A stretch of DNA of 39,125 nt from a virus. The DNA is taken from IMG/VR virus record IMGVR_UViG_3300031565_000139, positions 1-39,125 of that record; one strand, 5' to 3'. The number at the start of each line of letters is the position of its first letter. The first letter of the stretch is position 1. The notes under the pieces are model-generated. The model made no database searches. It saw only the letters and a program-made list of their open reading frames with translations, and had not been told where the DNA came from. Below are positions 23,955-30,080 of the stretch, one piece after another. The translations under genes were made by a program, and so were the position numbers.

Positions 23955-24206
23955 TTATTTAGCTAATTCTTTTGCTTTATCGTATACTAGCCATGTTCTT
24001 GTTCTTACTGTGTATATAAACTCTTCATGTTCATTTTCTGAATACATGTATGCTGCAGCATCGAATAATCCTTGTTCTACAACACATACTAAGTTCTCTT
24101 TAAATCTTTCATCTGTAATTACTGCGCCATCATTAATTAATGCTTGTACTTTACCAAGGTTTGGCAAAATTTCACCTTTACTATTTTTATTAATATAAAG
24201 TCCCAT
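23955..24206 (-). CDS. Hypothetical protein, 83 aa
   Basis: Unrecognised soluble protein (MGLYINKNSKGEILPNLGKVQALINDG...). The leader has AACTAAATAAATTACAATTATG. A hairpin-bearing spacer lies upstream. Confidence 0.5.
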   Translation of the reverse strand: MGLYINKNSKGEILPNLGKVQALINDGAVITDERFKENLVCVVEQGLFDAAAYMYSENEHEEFIYTVRTRTWLVYDKAKELAK

Positions 24207-24239
24207 AATTGTAATTTATTTAGTTAATTTTTAATTATA

Positions 24240-24345
24240 TTGCATTATACAAAGCGGCTGCATGGCACAATTTCAAAGCCCGATTGTTTTTTACTGGAAA
24301 CGATATAAACCGTTTTGTTTCTTATGCCGCTTTGGGTTTTTAAAT
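24240..24345 (-). repeat. Hairpin-bearing spacer, attC-like but atypical
   Basis: CAAAGCGGC (24251-24259) pairs with GCCGCTTTG (24326-24334), and an inner AAACG...CGTTT pair lies in the loop. The outer GTTA/TAAC boxes of the other sites are not clear here. Confidence 0.45.
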
Positions 24346-24498
24346 CTCAATCCTTTTGCCATTAACCATAAGCTTATTGTCAATTATGGTTAACTTAGCA
24401 TTGAATTTTAATAATAGGTCTTTAAGTTCAATTTCAAAACTTAATAAATCCATCCTTTTTGCTATCATTCTGCTCTTTTGTACTTGTTTTCTTGTCAT
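24340..24498 (-). CDS. Hypothetical protein, 52 aa
   Basis: Found by direct reading: ATG at 24498, TAA at 24340, starting MTRKQVQKSRMIAKRMD, basic then acidic, likely helical. It is preceded by GGGAGGAGCACAATG, a rare strong Shine-Dalgarno in this genome. It overlaps the ORF at 24434-24589 in another frame. Confidence 0.5.
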   Translation of the reverse strand: MTRKQVQKSRMIAKRMDLLSFEIELKDLLLKFNAKLTIIDNKLMVNGKRIEI

Positions 24499-24589
24499 TG
24501 TGCTCCTCCCTTTGAATTTGTTTTTTTACTCTGCGTTTATTCCTTTTAGATAAATTAAAGGAACTTAAAATAATTTCAAATCTTGACAT
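24434..24589 (-). CDS. Hypothetical protein, 51 aa (overlapping ORF)
   Basis: ATG at 24589, TGA at 24434, starting MSRFEIILSSFNLSKRNKR, strongly basic then Lys/Asp-rich. The 65-bp overlap with the next gene in another frame means one of the two may be untranslated; the Shine-Dalgarno of the next gene lies within it, so translational coupling is possible. Confidence 0.4.
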   Translation of the reverse strand: MSRFEIILSSFNLSKRNKRRVKKQIQREEHNDKKTSTKEQNDSKKDGFIKF

Positions 24590-24715
24590 CCTATTTAATT
24601 TAAGTTAAAAAAATAGTAACTATTAAAAAAAATATACCTGATATAATGCTTAATAATAATAAAAATTCTAATATTGATTTTAGTGCTTTCATAATTATAA
24701 TTTATTTAGTTATTT

Positions 24716-24817
24716 TTTATTTTGTTTCGAAACTTTTTTGTTTAGTGCTTTTGCCTGTTCATCAATTAGCTTAGTTTCTTTTGCTAATTGCTGTAAGTTT
24801 TTTAGTAGATTTTTCAT
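24716..24817 (-). CDS. Small coiled-coil peptide, about 33 aa
   Basis: Starts at 24817 with a 4-bp ATGA overlap with the 65-aa gene. MKNLLKNLQQLAKETKLID reads as an amphipathic helix. Very short, supported mainly by the tight overlap; the exact end is less certain. Confidence 0.45.
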
Positions 24818-25011
24818 AATTTTTTGTTTTTAGTTTCATAACTGAAGCCCATCGGCTGATAAACCTCGGCAAACTTTGTTACTGCAGTTGAAAAATTAGC
24901 CCAGGCACTTATCACTTTTGGGCTTAGTTCTTTAAGTTCTTTATTTGTGGTACTTACATTGGCTTTAATTGCTGCCATTTCTGAATGATTCATTAATTTT
25001 GGTGTTTTCAT
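24814..25011 (-). CDS. Hypothetical protein, 65 aa
   Basis: Unrecognised helical protein (MKTPKLMNHSEMAAIKANVS...). It lies 11 bp after the 152-aa gene in the same operon. Confidence 0.5.
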   Translation of the reverse strand: MKTPKLMNHSEMAAIKANVSTTNKELKELSPKVISAWANFSTAVTKFAEVYQPMGFSYETKNKKL

Positions 25012-25022
25012 AGTTGTAAATT

Positions 25023-25481
25023 TTAATGATTGATACTATTTTTTTCAATGAATGATTTTAAAATACTGATTCTTAATTTTAAACCATTTAATTCTTCATT
25101 CATATCTTTAAATGATTTTACAGTTTCAGAATATGGAAACTGCCCTTTAAAGTCCCCGATCTCGTAATTACTTTTAACTACTCTATATAGGTCGAAAGGT
25201 ATCATTATGGACTTGCCATTTATGAAATTATAAAAGTCCACGGAAATTATAGTTATTCTCTTTTTATGAGAATTTGAAAATGTTACATTTTTTATAAATC
25301 GGTATTTTATGTCAATCCCGAATAAATGCTCATATAATTTTGCATTTTTTATAACAAGCCGTTTTAACTTGGTTTTTGTGACAATATTAAAATTTTGGAA
25401 GGATTGGTTTATGCTACCTTTCAAACTAGCTTTTAAAAAATATTTGTCTATAAACTTATTTGTTAATTTTAAAGTATCCAT
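25023..25481 (-). CDS. Hypothetical protein, 152 aa
   Basis: I place the start at 25481 (MDTLKLTNKFID); the longer frame to 25550 would run through the promoter and operator. Unrecognised, basic, beta-rich centre (IKYRFIKNVTFSNSHKKRITIISVDF split by turns) and a helical C-terminus. First gene after promoter copy B. Confidence 0.55.
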   Translation of the reverse strand: MDTLKLTNKFIDKYFLKASLKGSINQSFQNFNIVTKTKLKRLVIKNAKLYEHLFGIDIKYRFIKNVTFSNSHKKRITIISVDFYNFINGKSIMIPFDLYRVVKSNYEIGDFKGQFPYSETVKSFKDMNEELNGLKLRISILKSFIEKNSINH

Positions 25482-25504
25482 AGCTTTTTTATTTATTAAT
25501 GTAC

Positions 25505-25584
25505 TGTAAAGATACAGCCTTTCGGAACTGGAAACTATGACATATGTCATGTTTTTGAATTATTATTGTTAATAAGTGTTAAAA
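25505..25584 (-). promoter_or_regulatory. Early promoter with dyad operator (copy B)
   Basis: Near-duplicate of 16687-16766, 73 of 80 bases equal. -7 box TATCTTTA (complement of 25506-25513), dyad ATGACATATGTCAT (25537-25550). Relative to copy A, paired changes at mirrored positions keep the dyad perfect. Confidence 0.7.
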
Positions 25585-25630
25585 GTTTTGCTTTTCAAAT
25601 GGCCAATATTCTTACAATATCCATTGTGCT

Positions 25631-25828
25631 TCATTTGCCAGCACTATTTAGTGTTTCTTCAAGCAATTCGTTATATAGGATGTTGCATTTATTCCTCTGT
25701 TCTTGCCAATCATTAAATAAATTCATAAGGTCGTAATTTTCAGTTTGTAAAATCATACCCATCAACTTGACTTCTAATTCATTTAGTTTTGATACTTGTG
25801 ATTTGTGTTGTTCTTCTAATTTTGTCAT
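25631..25828 (-). CDS. Hypothetical protein, 65 aa
   Basis: Unrecognised; charged helical, probably a coiled coil (MTKLEEQHKSQVSKLNELEVKL). Preceded by the 21-bp element, copy 4. Confidence 0.5.
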   Translation of the reverse strand: MTKLEEQHKSQVSKLNELEVKLMGMILQTENYDLMNLFNDWQEQRNKCNILYNELLEETLNSAGK

Positions 25829-25843
25829 AATATTTAATTATTA

Positions 25844-25864
25844 GTTTGGTATATACAGATGTTA
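25844..25864 (-). repeat. 21-bp intergenic element, copy 4
   Basis: GTTTGGTATATACAGATGTTA; the GTTA end continues as GTTAGCGTTA, next to the stop of the 109-aa gene. Confidence 0.7.
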
Positions 25865-25873
25865 GCGTTAATG

Positions 25874-26203
25874 CTAAGTACGCTCTATTGGTCGCCATTC
25901 TACAATATGCGAAATAATACTATCATCTTTTTCGGCAAAATCACAGAATTTACTTCCGTCAATTATACCTTCATAAGTTCTAGCTATATAAATATTTCCA
26001 AATTTATTTTTTGCTAAAACAAAATCACTTCTTTTCCCATCCCATTCGCCAGTTTCATAAGCCAATGGGCTTTCATCTTCTGTTTTTATCCATTCATTTG
26101 CAAAATTGAATCCTTCCCTAAAATGTGATACATAATCCCCAGAGAAATAATAATCATCATCTCTTTGATATACTTCTTTTTCTGCTTCTTTTACTGTTTT
26201 CAT
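25874..26203 (-). CDS. DUF551-like protein, 109 aa
   Basis: Residues 35-105 (WIKTEDESPLAYETGEWDGKRSDFVL... ISHIVEWRPIE) fit the small DUF551 type found in many phages: W-x-x-x-x-E-x-P at the start and a terminal HWxP-like motif, here VEWRP. Function of the family is unknown. It lies 12 bp after the 82-aa gene. Confidence 0.6.
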   Translation of the reverse strand: MKTVKEAEKEVYQRDDDYYFSGDYVSHFREGFNFANEWIKTEDESPLAYETGEWDGKRSDFVLAKNKFGNIYIARTYEGIIDGSKFCDFAEKDDSIISHIVEWRPIERT

Positions 26204-26215
26204 TTTTTTTAATTA

Positions 26216-26464
26216 TTAGTTGGGTCGTTCTTTACTATTTTCATCCGCAAAATCCTCCATCATTGCAAGTAGCGTATCAATTTTATTTAAGTCTGGCTCT
26301 TCCTTTTCAATCTCTTCTTTTGCGTTTAAATACAACATGTGCATATAACTTTTATGTCCTTTGAAGCCAAATACAGTACTTATCGTATGTTGCATTTCAA
26401 AAGCTGCCACGCTAATAGTAAAAAACTTACGTAGTGCATCAATTTTATTAAGTATATTATTCAT
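26216..26464 (-). CDS. Hypothetical protein, 82 aa
   Basis: Unrecognised helical, acidic protein. Its leader shares ACGGATTTGAAACAC with the terminase operon leader. Its last codons (DRPN-like end, CCCAACTAATAATTAAAA) run into the leader of the next gene. Confidence 0.5.
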   Translation of the reverse strand: MNNILNKIDALRKFFTISVAAFEMQHTISTVFGFKGHKSYMHMLYLNAKEEIEKEEPDLNKIDTLLAMMEDFADENSKERPN

Positions 26465-26523
26465 AGTATTTAAGTTTTGTGTTTCAAATCCGTAAAATTA
26501 CATGCCATACCAAAACAGTTATA

Positions 26524-26733
26524 TTAAATTGTGAAATCCTTAATAATTATTTCAATATTTAATGCTTTTGCAACTTTTTCTACACTCTCAATTGATGCAG
26601 TACCTTTAAACACATTGTTAATTGTGCTTAATGATAGGCCTGCAACTTCTGCAAGTTCATATTTCTTTATCCACATGTCAGATATTTCTATTTGATGGTT
26701 AATTGCTTTTAATAAATGTTCTTTTGTTTTCAT
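26524..26733 (-). CDS. Helix-turn-helix regulator, 69 aa
   Basis: Xre/HTH_3-type: KYELAEVAGLSLSTINNVFKG (near 24-44) is a clear helix-turn-helix and VEKVAKALNIEIIIKDF completes the domain. Small size suggests a Cro-like protein. It follows the 21-bp element, copy 5. Confidence 0.7.
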   Translation of the reverse strand: MKTKEHLLKAINHQIEISDMWIKKYELAEVAGLSLSTINNVFKGTASIESVEKVAKALNIEIIIKDFTI

Positions 26734-26746
26734 TTTTTAATTGTTA

Positions 26747-26767
26747 GTTGTGTATATACAGATGTTA
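26747..26767 (-). repeat. 21-bp intergenic element, copy 5
   Basis: GTTGTGTATATACAGATGTTA, continuing as GTTATGCGC, the terminal repeat of the 108-aa cassette. Confidence 0.7.
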
Positions 26768-26774
26768 TGCGCAA

Positions 26775-27101
26775 TTAGAGCCACTTACTAGCAACGCCAA
26801 TTATTCGAAACGTAAATTTAAGTATTTGTATAAATTCATTAATGTTAGTTATTTCATTCATATTTTCATAAATAGCATTAGCCATAATTACCTCTTTCTC
26901 CGTTTCAAAAGCTAGGTTACTAATCATTTCAATAGTTGAATGATAATATTTAATCTCTCCTTTATCCCATTTTATTGATATATGAGGGTAATCATTTTTA
27001 AACGTGTCTGCAAAATGGCTTCTTACCATCATTCTCTCATTAAGGTTAAGACCTTTTTCTTCTAATAAATTCCATGCTTTGTCGTGAGTTTCTTGGTTCA
27101 T
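26775..27101 (-). CDS. Hypothetical protein, 108 aa (cassette gene)
   Basis: I place the start at 27101 (MNQETHDKAWNLLEEKG), after CTTAAAATT; the ATG at 27128 lies in the cassette terminal repeat. Unrecognised helical protein. Terminal repeats GTTATGCGC (26764-26772) and GCGCATAAC (27118-27126) enclose it; an attC-like hairpin is upstream and a 21-bp element downstream. Confidence 0.6.
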   Translation of the reverse strand: MNQETHDKAWNLLEEKGLNLNERMMVRSHFADTFKNDYPHISIKWDKGEIKYYHSTIEMISNLAFETEKEVIMANAIYENMNEITNINEFIQILKFTFRIIGVASKWL

Positions 27102-27117
27102 AATTTTAAGAATAAAA

Positions 27118-27250
27118 GCGCATAACAACAGCTATAAATAATAGCGGTTTTAGTGCCATACGCAAGGTTTGTAATATTAATTTAATTCATCTCGTTTTGA
27201 TAATTTGTGCTATTTATCCGCTACTATTCATAGCCAAACGTTATACATAA
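27118..27250 (-). repeat. attC-like imperfect hairpin, site 5
   Basis: GCTATAAATAATAGCGG (27131-27147) pairs with CCGCTACTATTCATAGC (27218-27234), 15 of 17 positions, loop of 70 nt. Four to five unpaired bases on each side lead to GTTATGCG and TATAAC boxes. Confidence 0.75.
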
Positions 27251-27276
27251 TCGTAATTTTTTTTAGTTCTTTAATA

Positions 27277-27477
27277 TTATACTGAATAATAATCATCTGA
27301 TTTTAAAAATTGTTTCCAATCATTCTCAGTGTTCATTTCTTCGCTATCAAATTCCTCTTTGCTCATTTCGATAGTTCTATATTTTGCAAATACTTTACCA
27401 TTAAAATATTTTCTGATAGTAAAAGTTCTCTTACTTTGATTAGCTGCTACTTTGATTATTTCATTTAAAGTTCTCAT
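27277..27477 (-). CDS. Hypothetical protein, 66 aa
   Basis: Unrecognised small protein; basic N-terminal half, acidic C-terminus (EEFDSEEMNTENDWKQFL). Lies upstream of hairpin site 5. Confidence 0.55.
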   Translation of the reverse strand: MRTLNEIIKVAANQSKRTFTIRKYFNGKVFAKYRTIEMSKEEFDSEEMNTENDWKQFLKSDDYYSV

Positions 27478-27496
27478 AATTTCTAAGTTTTAAATT

Positions 27497-27658
27497 TTAA
27501 ATTAAATTACCGATACACCAAATAATAACTGCTAAACTAATTATTATTACATCAGTAGTTAGCATTACTCTTGTAACGTTCCGTTTAAAACACAATCTAA
27601 TTAGGCTTATTATTCCTAAAATGTAAATTGTCCATATTATTAATTCAATTATTCCCAT
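27497..27658 (-). CDS. Small membrane protein, 53 aa
   Basis: Found by direct reading: ATG at 27658, TAA at 27497. Two hydrophobic segments (IIELIIWTIYILGIISLI and VIIISLAVIIWCIGN) joined by a basic turn CFKRNVTR. Overlaps the 44-aa gene by 14 bp. A hairpin-like inner-membrane protein of unknown role. Confidence 0.6.
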   Translation of the reverse strand: MGIIELIIWTIYILGIISLIRLCFKRNVTRVMLTTDVIIISLAVIIWCIGNLI

Positions 27659-27779
27659 GGCTATATTTATCTCTATTTTTATTTATATTTTTAATTTGAA
27701 TATCAGCATCTTTTATTAATTCAGTAGTTTTTTCTTGAGCTAATTCAAGTTTTTTAATTATTATTTCTAAGTGTCTCAT
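27645..27779 (-). CDS. Small coiled-coil protein, 44 aa
   Basis: Found by direct reading: ATG at 27779, TGA at 27645. MRHLEIIIKKLELAQEKTTE followed by a Lys/Asn-rich tail; one amphipathic helix. First gene after the promoter at 27808. Confidence 0.55.
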   Translation of the reverse strand: MRHLEIIIKKLELAQEKTTELIKDADIQIKNINKNRDKYSHGNN

Positions 27780-27807
27780 TCGTATCTTTTGATTGTTAAT
27801 TATAGTG

Positions 27808-27876
27808 TAAATATATACATTATTTCTAACGTTTAAGTCATTATGGCTAGTTGTATTGTGTTAATAAGTGTTAAAA
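27808..27876 (-). promoter_or_regulatory. Early promoter with TTAACACTTATTAACA element
   Basis: -7 box TATATTTA (complement of 27808-27815). TTTTAACACTTATTAACAC lies at 27858-27876, as upstream of promoters A and B but about 10 bp, one helical turn, closer. No CATGA dyad is seen here. Confidence 0.5.
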
Positions 27877-27885
27877 GGTTAGGGG

Positions 27886-27906
27886 GTTGGGTATATACAG
27901 ATGTTA
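27886..27906 (-). repeat. 21-bp intergenic element, copy 6
   Basis: GTTGGGTATATACAGATGTTA; the GTTA end contains the stop codon of the 80-aa gene. Confidence 0.7.
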
Positions 27907-28146
27907 CGCACAAGCTTTCTTGAAGCATTGTAGCCATAAATTACACCACATTATTTGTATGTCAATACTTATGTGGTAATCGCTATGTCCAGTATTTTTA
28001 AATACTCTTAACATTATCCCAAAATCATCCCACTCCCAAATTATGCAAGGTTTACAAAGCCAGTGCATAACACGCAATATAAAATATTTTTGACGTGGTG
28101 GTTTTTTGAATAATCTACTATTTTTATACTTTTCTGCTAAATTCAT
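27904..28146 (-). CDS. Hypothetical protein, 80 aa
   Basis: Unrecognised. Basic N-terminus, many Trp and Cys (MHWLCKPCIIWEWDDFG, IMWCNLWLQCFKKACA). A CxxC near 31-34 could bind metal. Leader contains the A-rich spacing usual here. Confidence 0.5.
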   Translation of the reverse strand: MNLAEKYKNSRLFKKPPRQKYFILRVMHWLCKPCIIWEWDDFGIMLRVFKNTGHSDYHISIDIQIMWCNLWLQCFKKACA

Positions 28147-28188
28147 AAGTTATACATTTTAATTAAAAACATTTCATATTGCCATTCG

Positions 28189-28404
28189 TTATGCCTTATT
28201 TGCCAATCCACGCCTATGAAAATCATCCTGTATCAAAAATTCAGTTGTCAATATATCTCCATTGCTTATTTGTATCTGAAATTTATTACAGTATTTTAAT
28301 CTAATTAACTGTATTATTTTACCGCCCTTTCTTCCAAATCTATCAGTCCATTGGGGTACTATTTCACCTAATCTAAATCCGTAAAGCTTCTTTGTCCGTG
28401 TCAT
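28189..28404 (-). CDS. Hypothetical protein, 71 aa
   Basis: Unrecognised small basic beta-rich protein (MTRTKKLYGFRLGEIVPQW..., KGGKIIQLIRLKYCNKFQI), SH3-like in pattern. First gene of the early region, directly after promoter C. Confidence 0.55.
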   Translation of the reverse strand: MTRTKKLYGFRLGEIVPQWTDRFGRKGGKIIQLIRLKYCNKFQIQISNGDILTTEFLIQDDFHRRGLANKA

Positions 28405-28433
28405 TATTCAAGTTTTATACCATTATTGTACTG

Positions 28434-28574
28434 TAAAGATATACATTATTTATTAACTCTTTCGCATATAGAATGAATTATTTTATATGATATTTATCAT
28501 GTTTAGAATTAAATATAATGGGTAATTGTATTATTAATTTAATTGGTTGGATTGTAGACATGATGTTTGTCATG
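28434..28574 (-). promoter_or_regulatory. Tandem early promoters with two dyads
   Basis: Two -7-like boxes: TATCTTTA (complement of 28434-28441, as TATATCTTTAC) and TATATTTA (28510-28517). Two dyads: ATGATATTTATCAT (28487-28500) and CATGATGTTTGTCATG (28559-28574). Each lies 53-56 bp upstream of a box, about two turns further than at the other early promoters. No genes lie in 28405-28681 apart from these signals and the terminator. Confidence 0.6.
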
Positions 28575-28591
28575 TTTTTGATTAATAATAT

Positions 28592-28620
28592 AAAAAAAAC
28601 CTGTACTATGAATACAGGCT
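28592..28620 (-). terminator. Rho-independent terminator of the late operon
   Basis: On the minus strand: CCTGTA-TTCATAG-TACAGG followed by eight T. It ends the structural/lysis transcription unit and insulates it from the early promoters. A second GC-rich hairpin (GCGGG at 28630-28634 with CCCGC at 28643-28647) lies just before it. Confidence 0.9.
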
Positions 28621-28681
28621 TGTTATAAAGCGGGAAACCACCCCCGCCAAAATCAACTATGAAAACTATGAAAAATTTAAT

Positions 28682-29173
28682 CTAAAATATCATTCTTATT
28701 ATGCTTTTTATGTCTACGATGTTAGATAATGTTCCTAAACCTAACAATATTAAACCAACCATCCATTTATATTTTTTTACTACCCGGATAAAGTCGGTAT
28801 CTTCCTCTAACTTAGTTACTCGCCCATTTGTTTTTGTTACCTGAATTAATACTGATTCAAGTTTAGCAACAATTACTTCAAAGCCGCTATTCATTTGCAC
28901 AATTACGCTGTCTAATCGCTGGTTAAATGAGTCATGTTCTAGTTCATCTCGTGTCTTTTCTTCCATAATAATTAATTGACTTTTCAATGATAATAATTCA
29001 TTTATCAAAGAATTTATTTTTTTTATAATTATTTCTCTTTTTCTTCGTAAAAATGCCCTGTAAAAATACTCAAAAAAACTTAATCCTAAAAATATTCCTG
29101 CTAATATTTCGATTTTGAAAATCCATAAATACTTCCCAATAAAACTGCTATAATAAAAGACATCTGGAACCAT
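28682..29173 (-). CDS. Holin-like protein (XhlA-type coiled coil with membrane anchor)
   Basis: 163 residues. N-terminal transmembrane segment (about 15-38), a long coiled coil (45-130, with QVTKTNGRVTKLEED) and a C-terminal transmembrane helix (KWMVGLILLGLGTLSNIV). The coiled coil plus terminal anchor recalls XhlA/haemolysin-type holins. It is the last gene before the terminator, a normal site for lysis genes. The 73-bp overlap with the preceding gene leaves the start uncertain. Confidence 0.55.
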   Translation of the reverse strand: MVPDVFYYSSFIGKYLWIFKIEILAGIFLGLSFFEYFYRAFLRRKREIIIKKINSLINELLSLKSQLIIMEEKTRDELEHDSFNQRLDSVIVQMNSGFEVIVAKLESVLIQVTKTNGRVTKLEEDTDFIRVVKKYKWMVGLILLGLGTLSNIVDIKSIIRMIF

Positions 29174-29493
29174 GCGCTACCACTAATAAATAAAACACTG
29201 TTATTAATTTTTGCCATGTAGCAGATATTCTCATAAACCTCAATTAAATTCCAAATAATCAAACCAAATAATATCAACCTCGATGCAATTTTTTCTTTTT
29301 TTGTTAAAATGAATATAAATAAAGATGTTATTAATGTTGATGCACCTATCGCATTTGTTAAATATCCAACAGGTGCATTAAAGTTGACAACCTCATTAAA
29401 TGGAACCTCAGCAAATAACATTAAAAAATATTCGCAAAAAACTGTAGTCGAAAATAATGTTAAAGCTATCCAATTAATTCTTAGATAATTCAT
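29101..29493 (-). CDS. Integral membrane protein, 130 aa
   Basis: Four predicted transmembrane helices (about 8-27, 45-65, 70-90, 103-122). Unrecognised; size and place among virion and lysis genes suggest a holin or antiholin. It overlaps the 64-aa gene by 20 bp. Confidence 0.55.
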   Translation of the reverse strand: MNYLRINWIALTLFSTTVFCEYFLMLFAEVPFNEVVNFNAPVGYLTNAIGASTLITSLFIFILTKKEKIASRLILFGLIIWNLIEVYENICYMAKINNSVLFISGSAWFQMSFIIAVLLGSIYGFSKSKY

Positions 29494-29668
29494 TTTTTAA
29501 TTCTTTTATCTCATTCTCAAGAATTGCAATTTGTTTAATTAAATAAGTTACTATCTTATTATCTCGAATTTCCTTGCTTTCATTAATATCAAATGTTTCA
29601 CTTAATTCTAATGTTAGCTCTGTTGTTATTTTGGCCACGTTTGGTGGCAATTGCTCTACTCTTGGCAT
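29474..29668 (-). CDS. Coiled-coil protein, 64 aa
   Basis: C-terminal half is a heptad-rich helix (AILENEIKELKNELSKN). This size and shape recalls the trimerising C-terminal peptides or intramolecular-chaperone-like tails of phage fibres, but the family is not recognised. Confidence 0.5.
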   Translation of the reverse strand: MPRVEQLPPNVAKITTELTLELSETFDINESKEIRDNKIVTYLIKQIAILENEIKELKNELSKN

Positions 29669-29721
29669 AATTCTATTTATTAATGATGTTAGTGTGTAAT
29701 TTGTTACCTATTGTAATTTAA

Positions 29722-30078
29722 TTATTTTTTTACTATTAAAGGTAGTTCATCTATATTAATATACTTATTTTTTTTCTTTGGCTTCCAAATTGCACGAATA
29801 ATAATATTAGTTGCTATTCCAGACAAAGCAGTAAAAGCAAAATCTGAATAAGAAAAGTATCCAGTATTAAAAGTATCATAAAACTCCTTGCTTGCAGCTC
29901 CTGTAATTGCTATTAGTGAGGGTGCAATTGGGTTCATCTCTTTGTATGAATATTGGCCAATCGTATACATCCCACTTGAAAGAACTATACCAGCTCCAAC
30001 ATGATAGTATTTATCTTGCTTTATTTGAGCGTTTAAAGTAAAAGAAAATAGAAATAATATAGTTATTAGTTTTTTCAT
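29722..30078 (-). CDS. YfiM/DUF2279-like exported protein
   Basis: I place the start at 30078 (MKKLITILFLFSF), just after the stop of the LRR gene. A signal peptide ends near LNAQ. DKYYHVGAGIVLSSG and the later KEFYDTF / YSYSDF-like segment with two hydrophobic helices resemble the YfiM (DUF2279) family of small envelope proteins, frequent near phage lysis genes. Probably acts in the envelope during lysis; this is inference. Confidence 0.6.
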   Translation of the reverse strand: MKKLITILFLFSFTLNAQIKQDKYYHVGAGIVLSSGMYTIGQYSYKEMNPIAPSLIAITGAASKEFYDTFNTGYFSYSDFAFTALSGIATNIIIRAIWKPKKKNKYINIDELPLIVKK

Positions 30079-30080
30079 AA

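Noticed and set aside
24599-24691. A 30-aa membrane peptide on the minus strand
   Set aside because: On careful reading the frame stops after 13 codons.
12632-27250. A complete mobile integron with its own integrase
   Set aside because: No tyrosine recombinase of any kind is encoded in the window and there is no attI-plus-Pc layout. Only cassette-like units are present.
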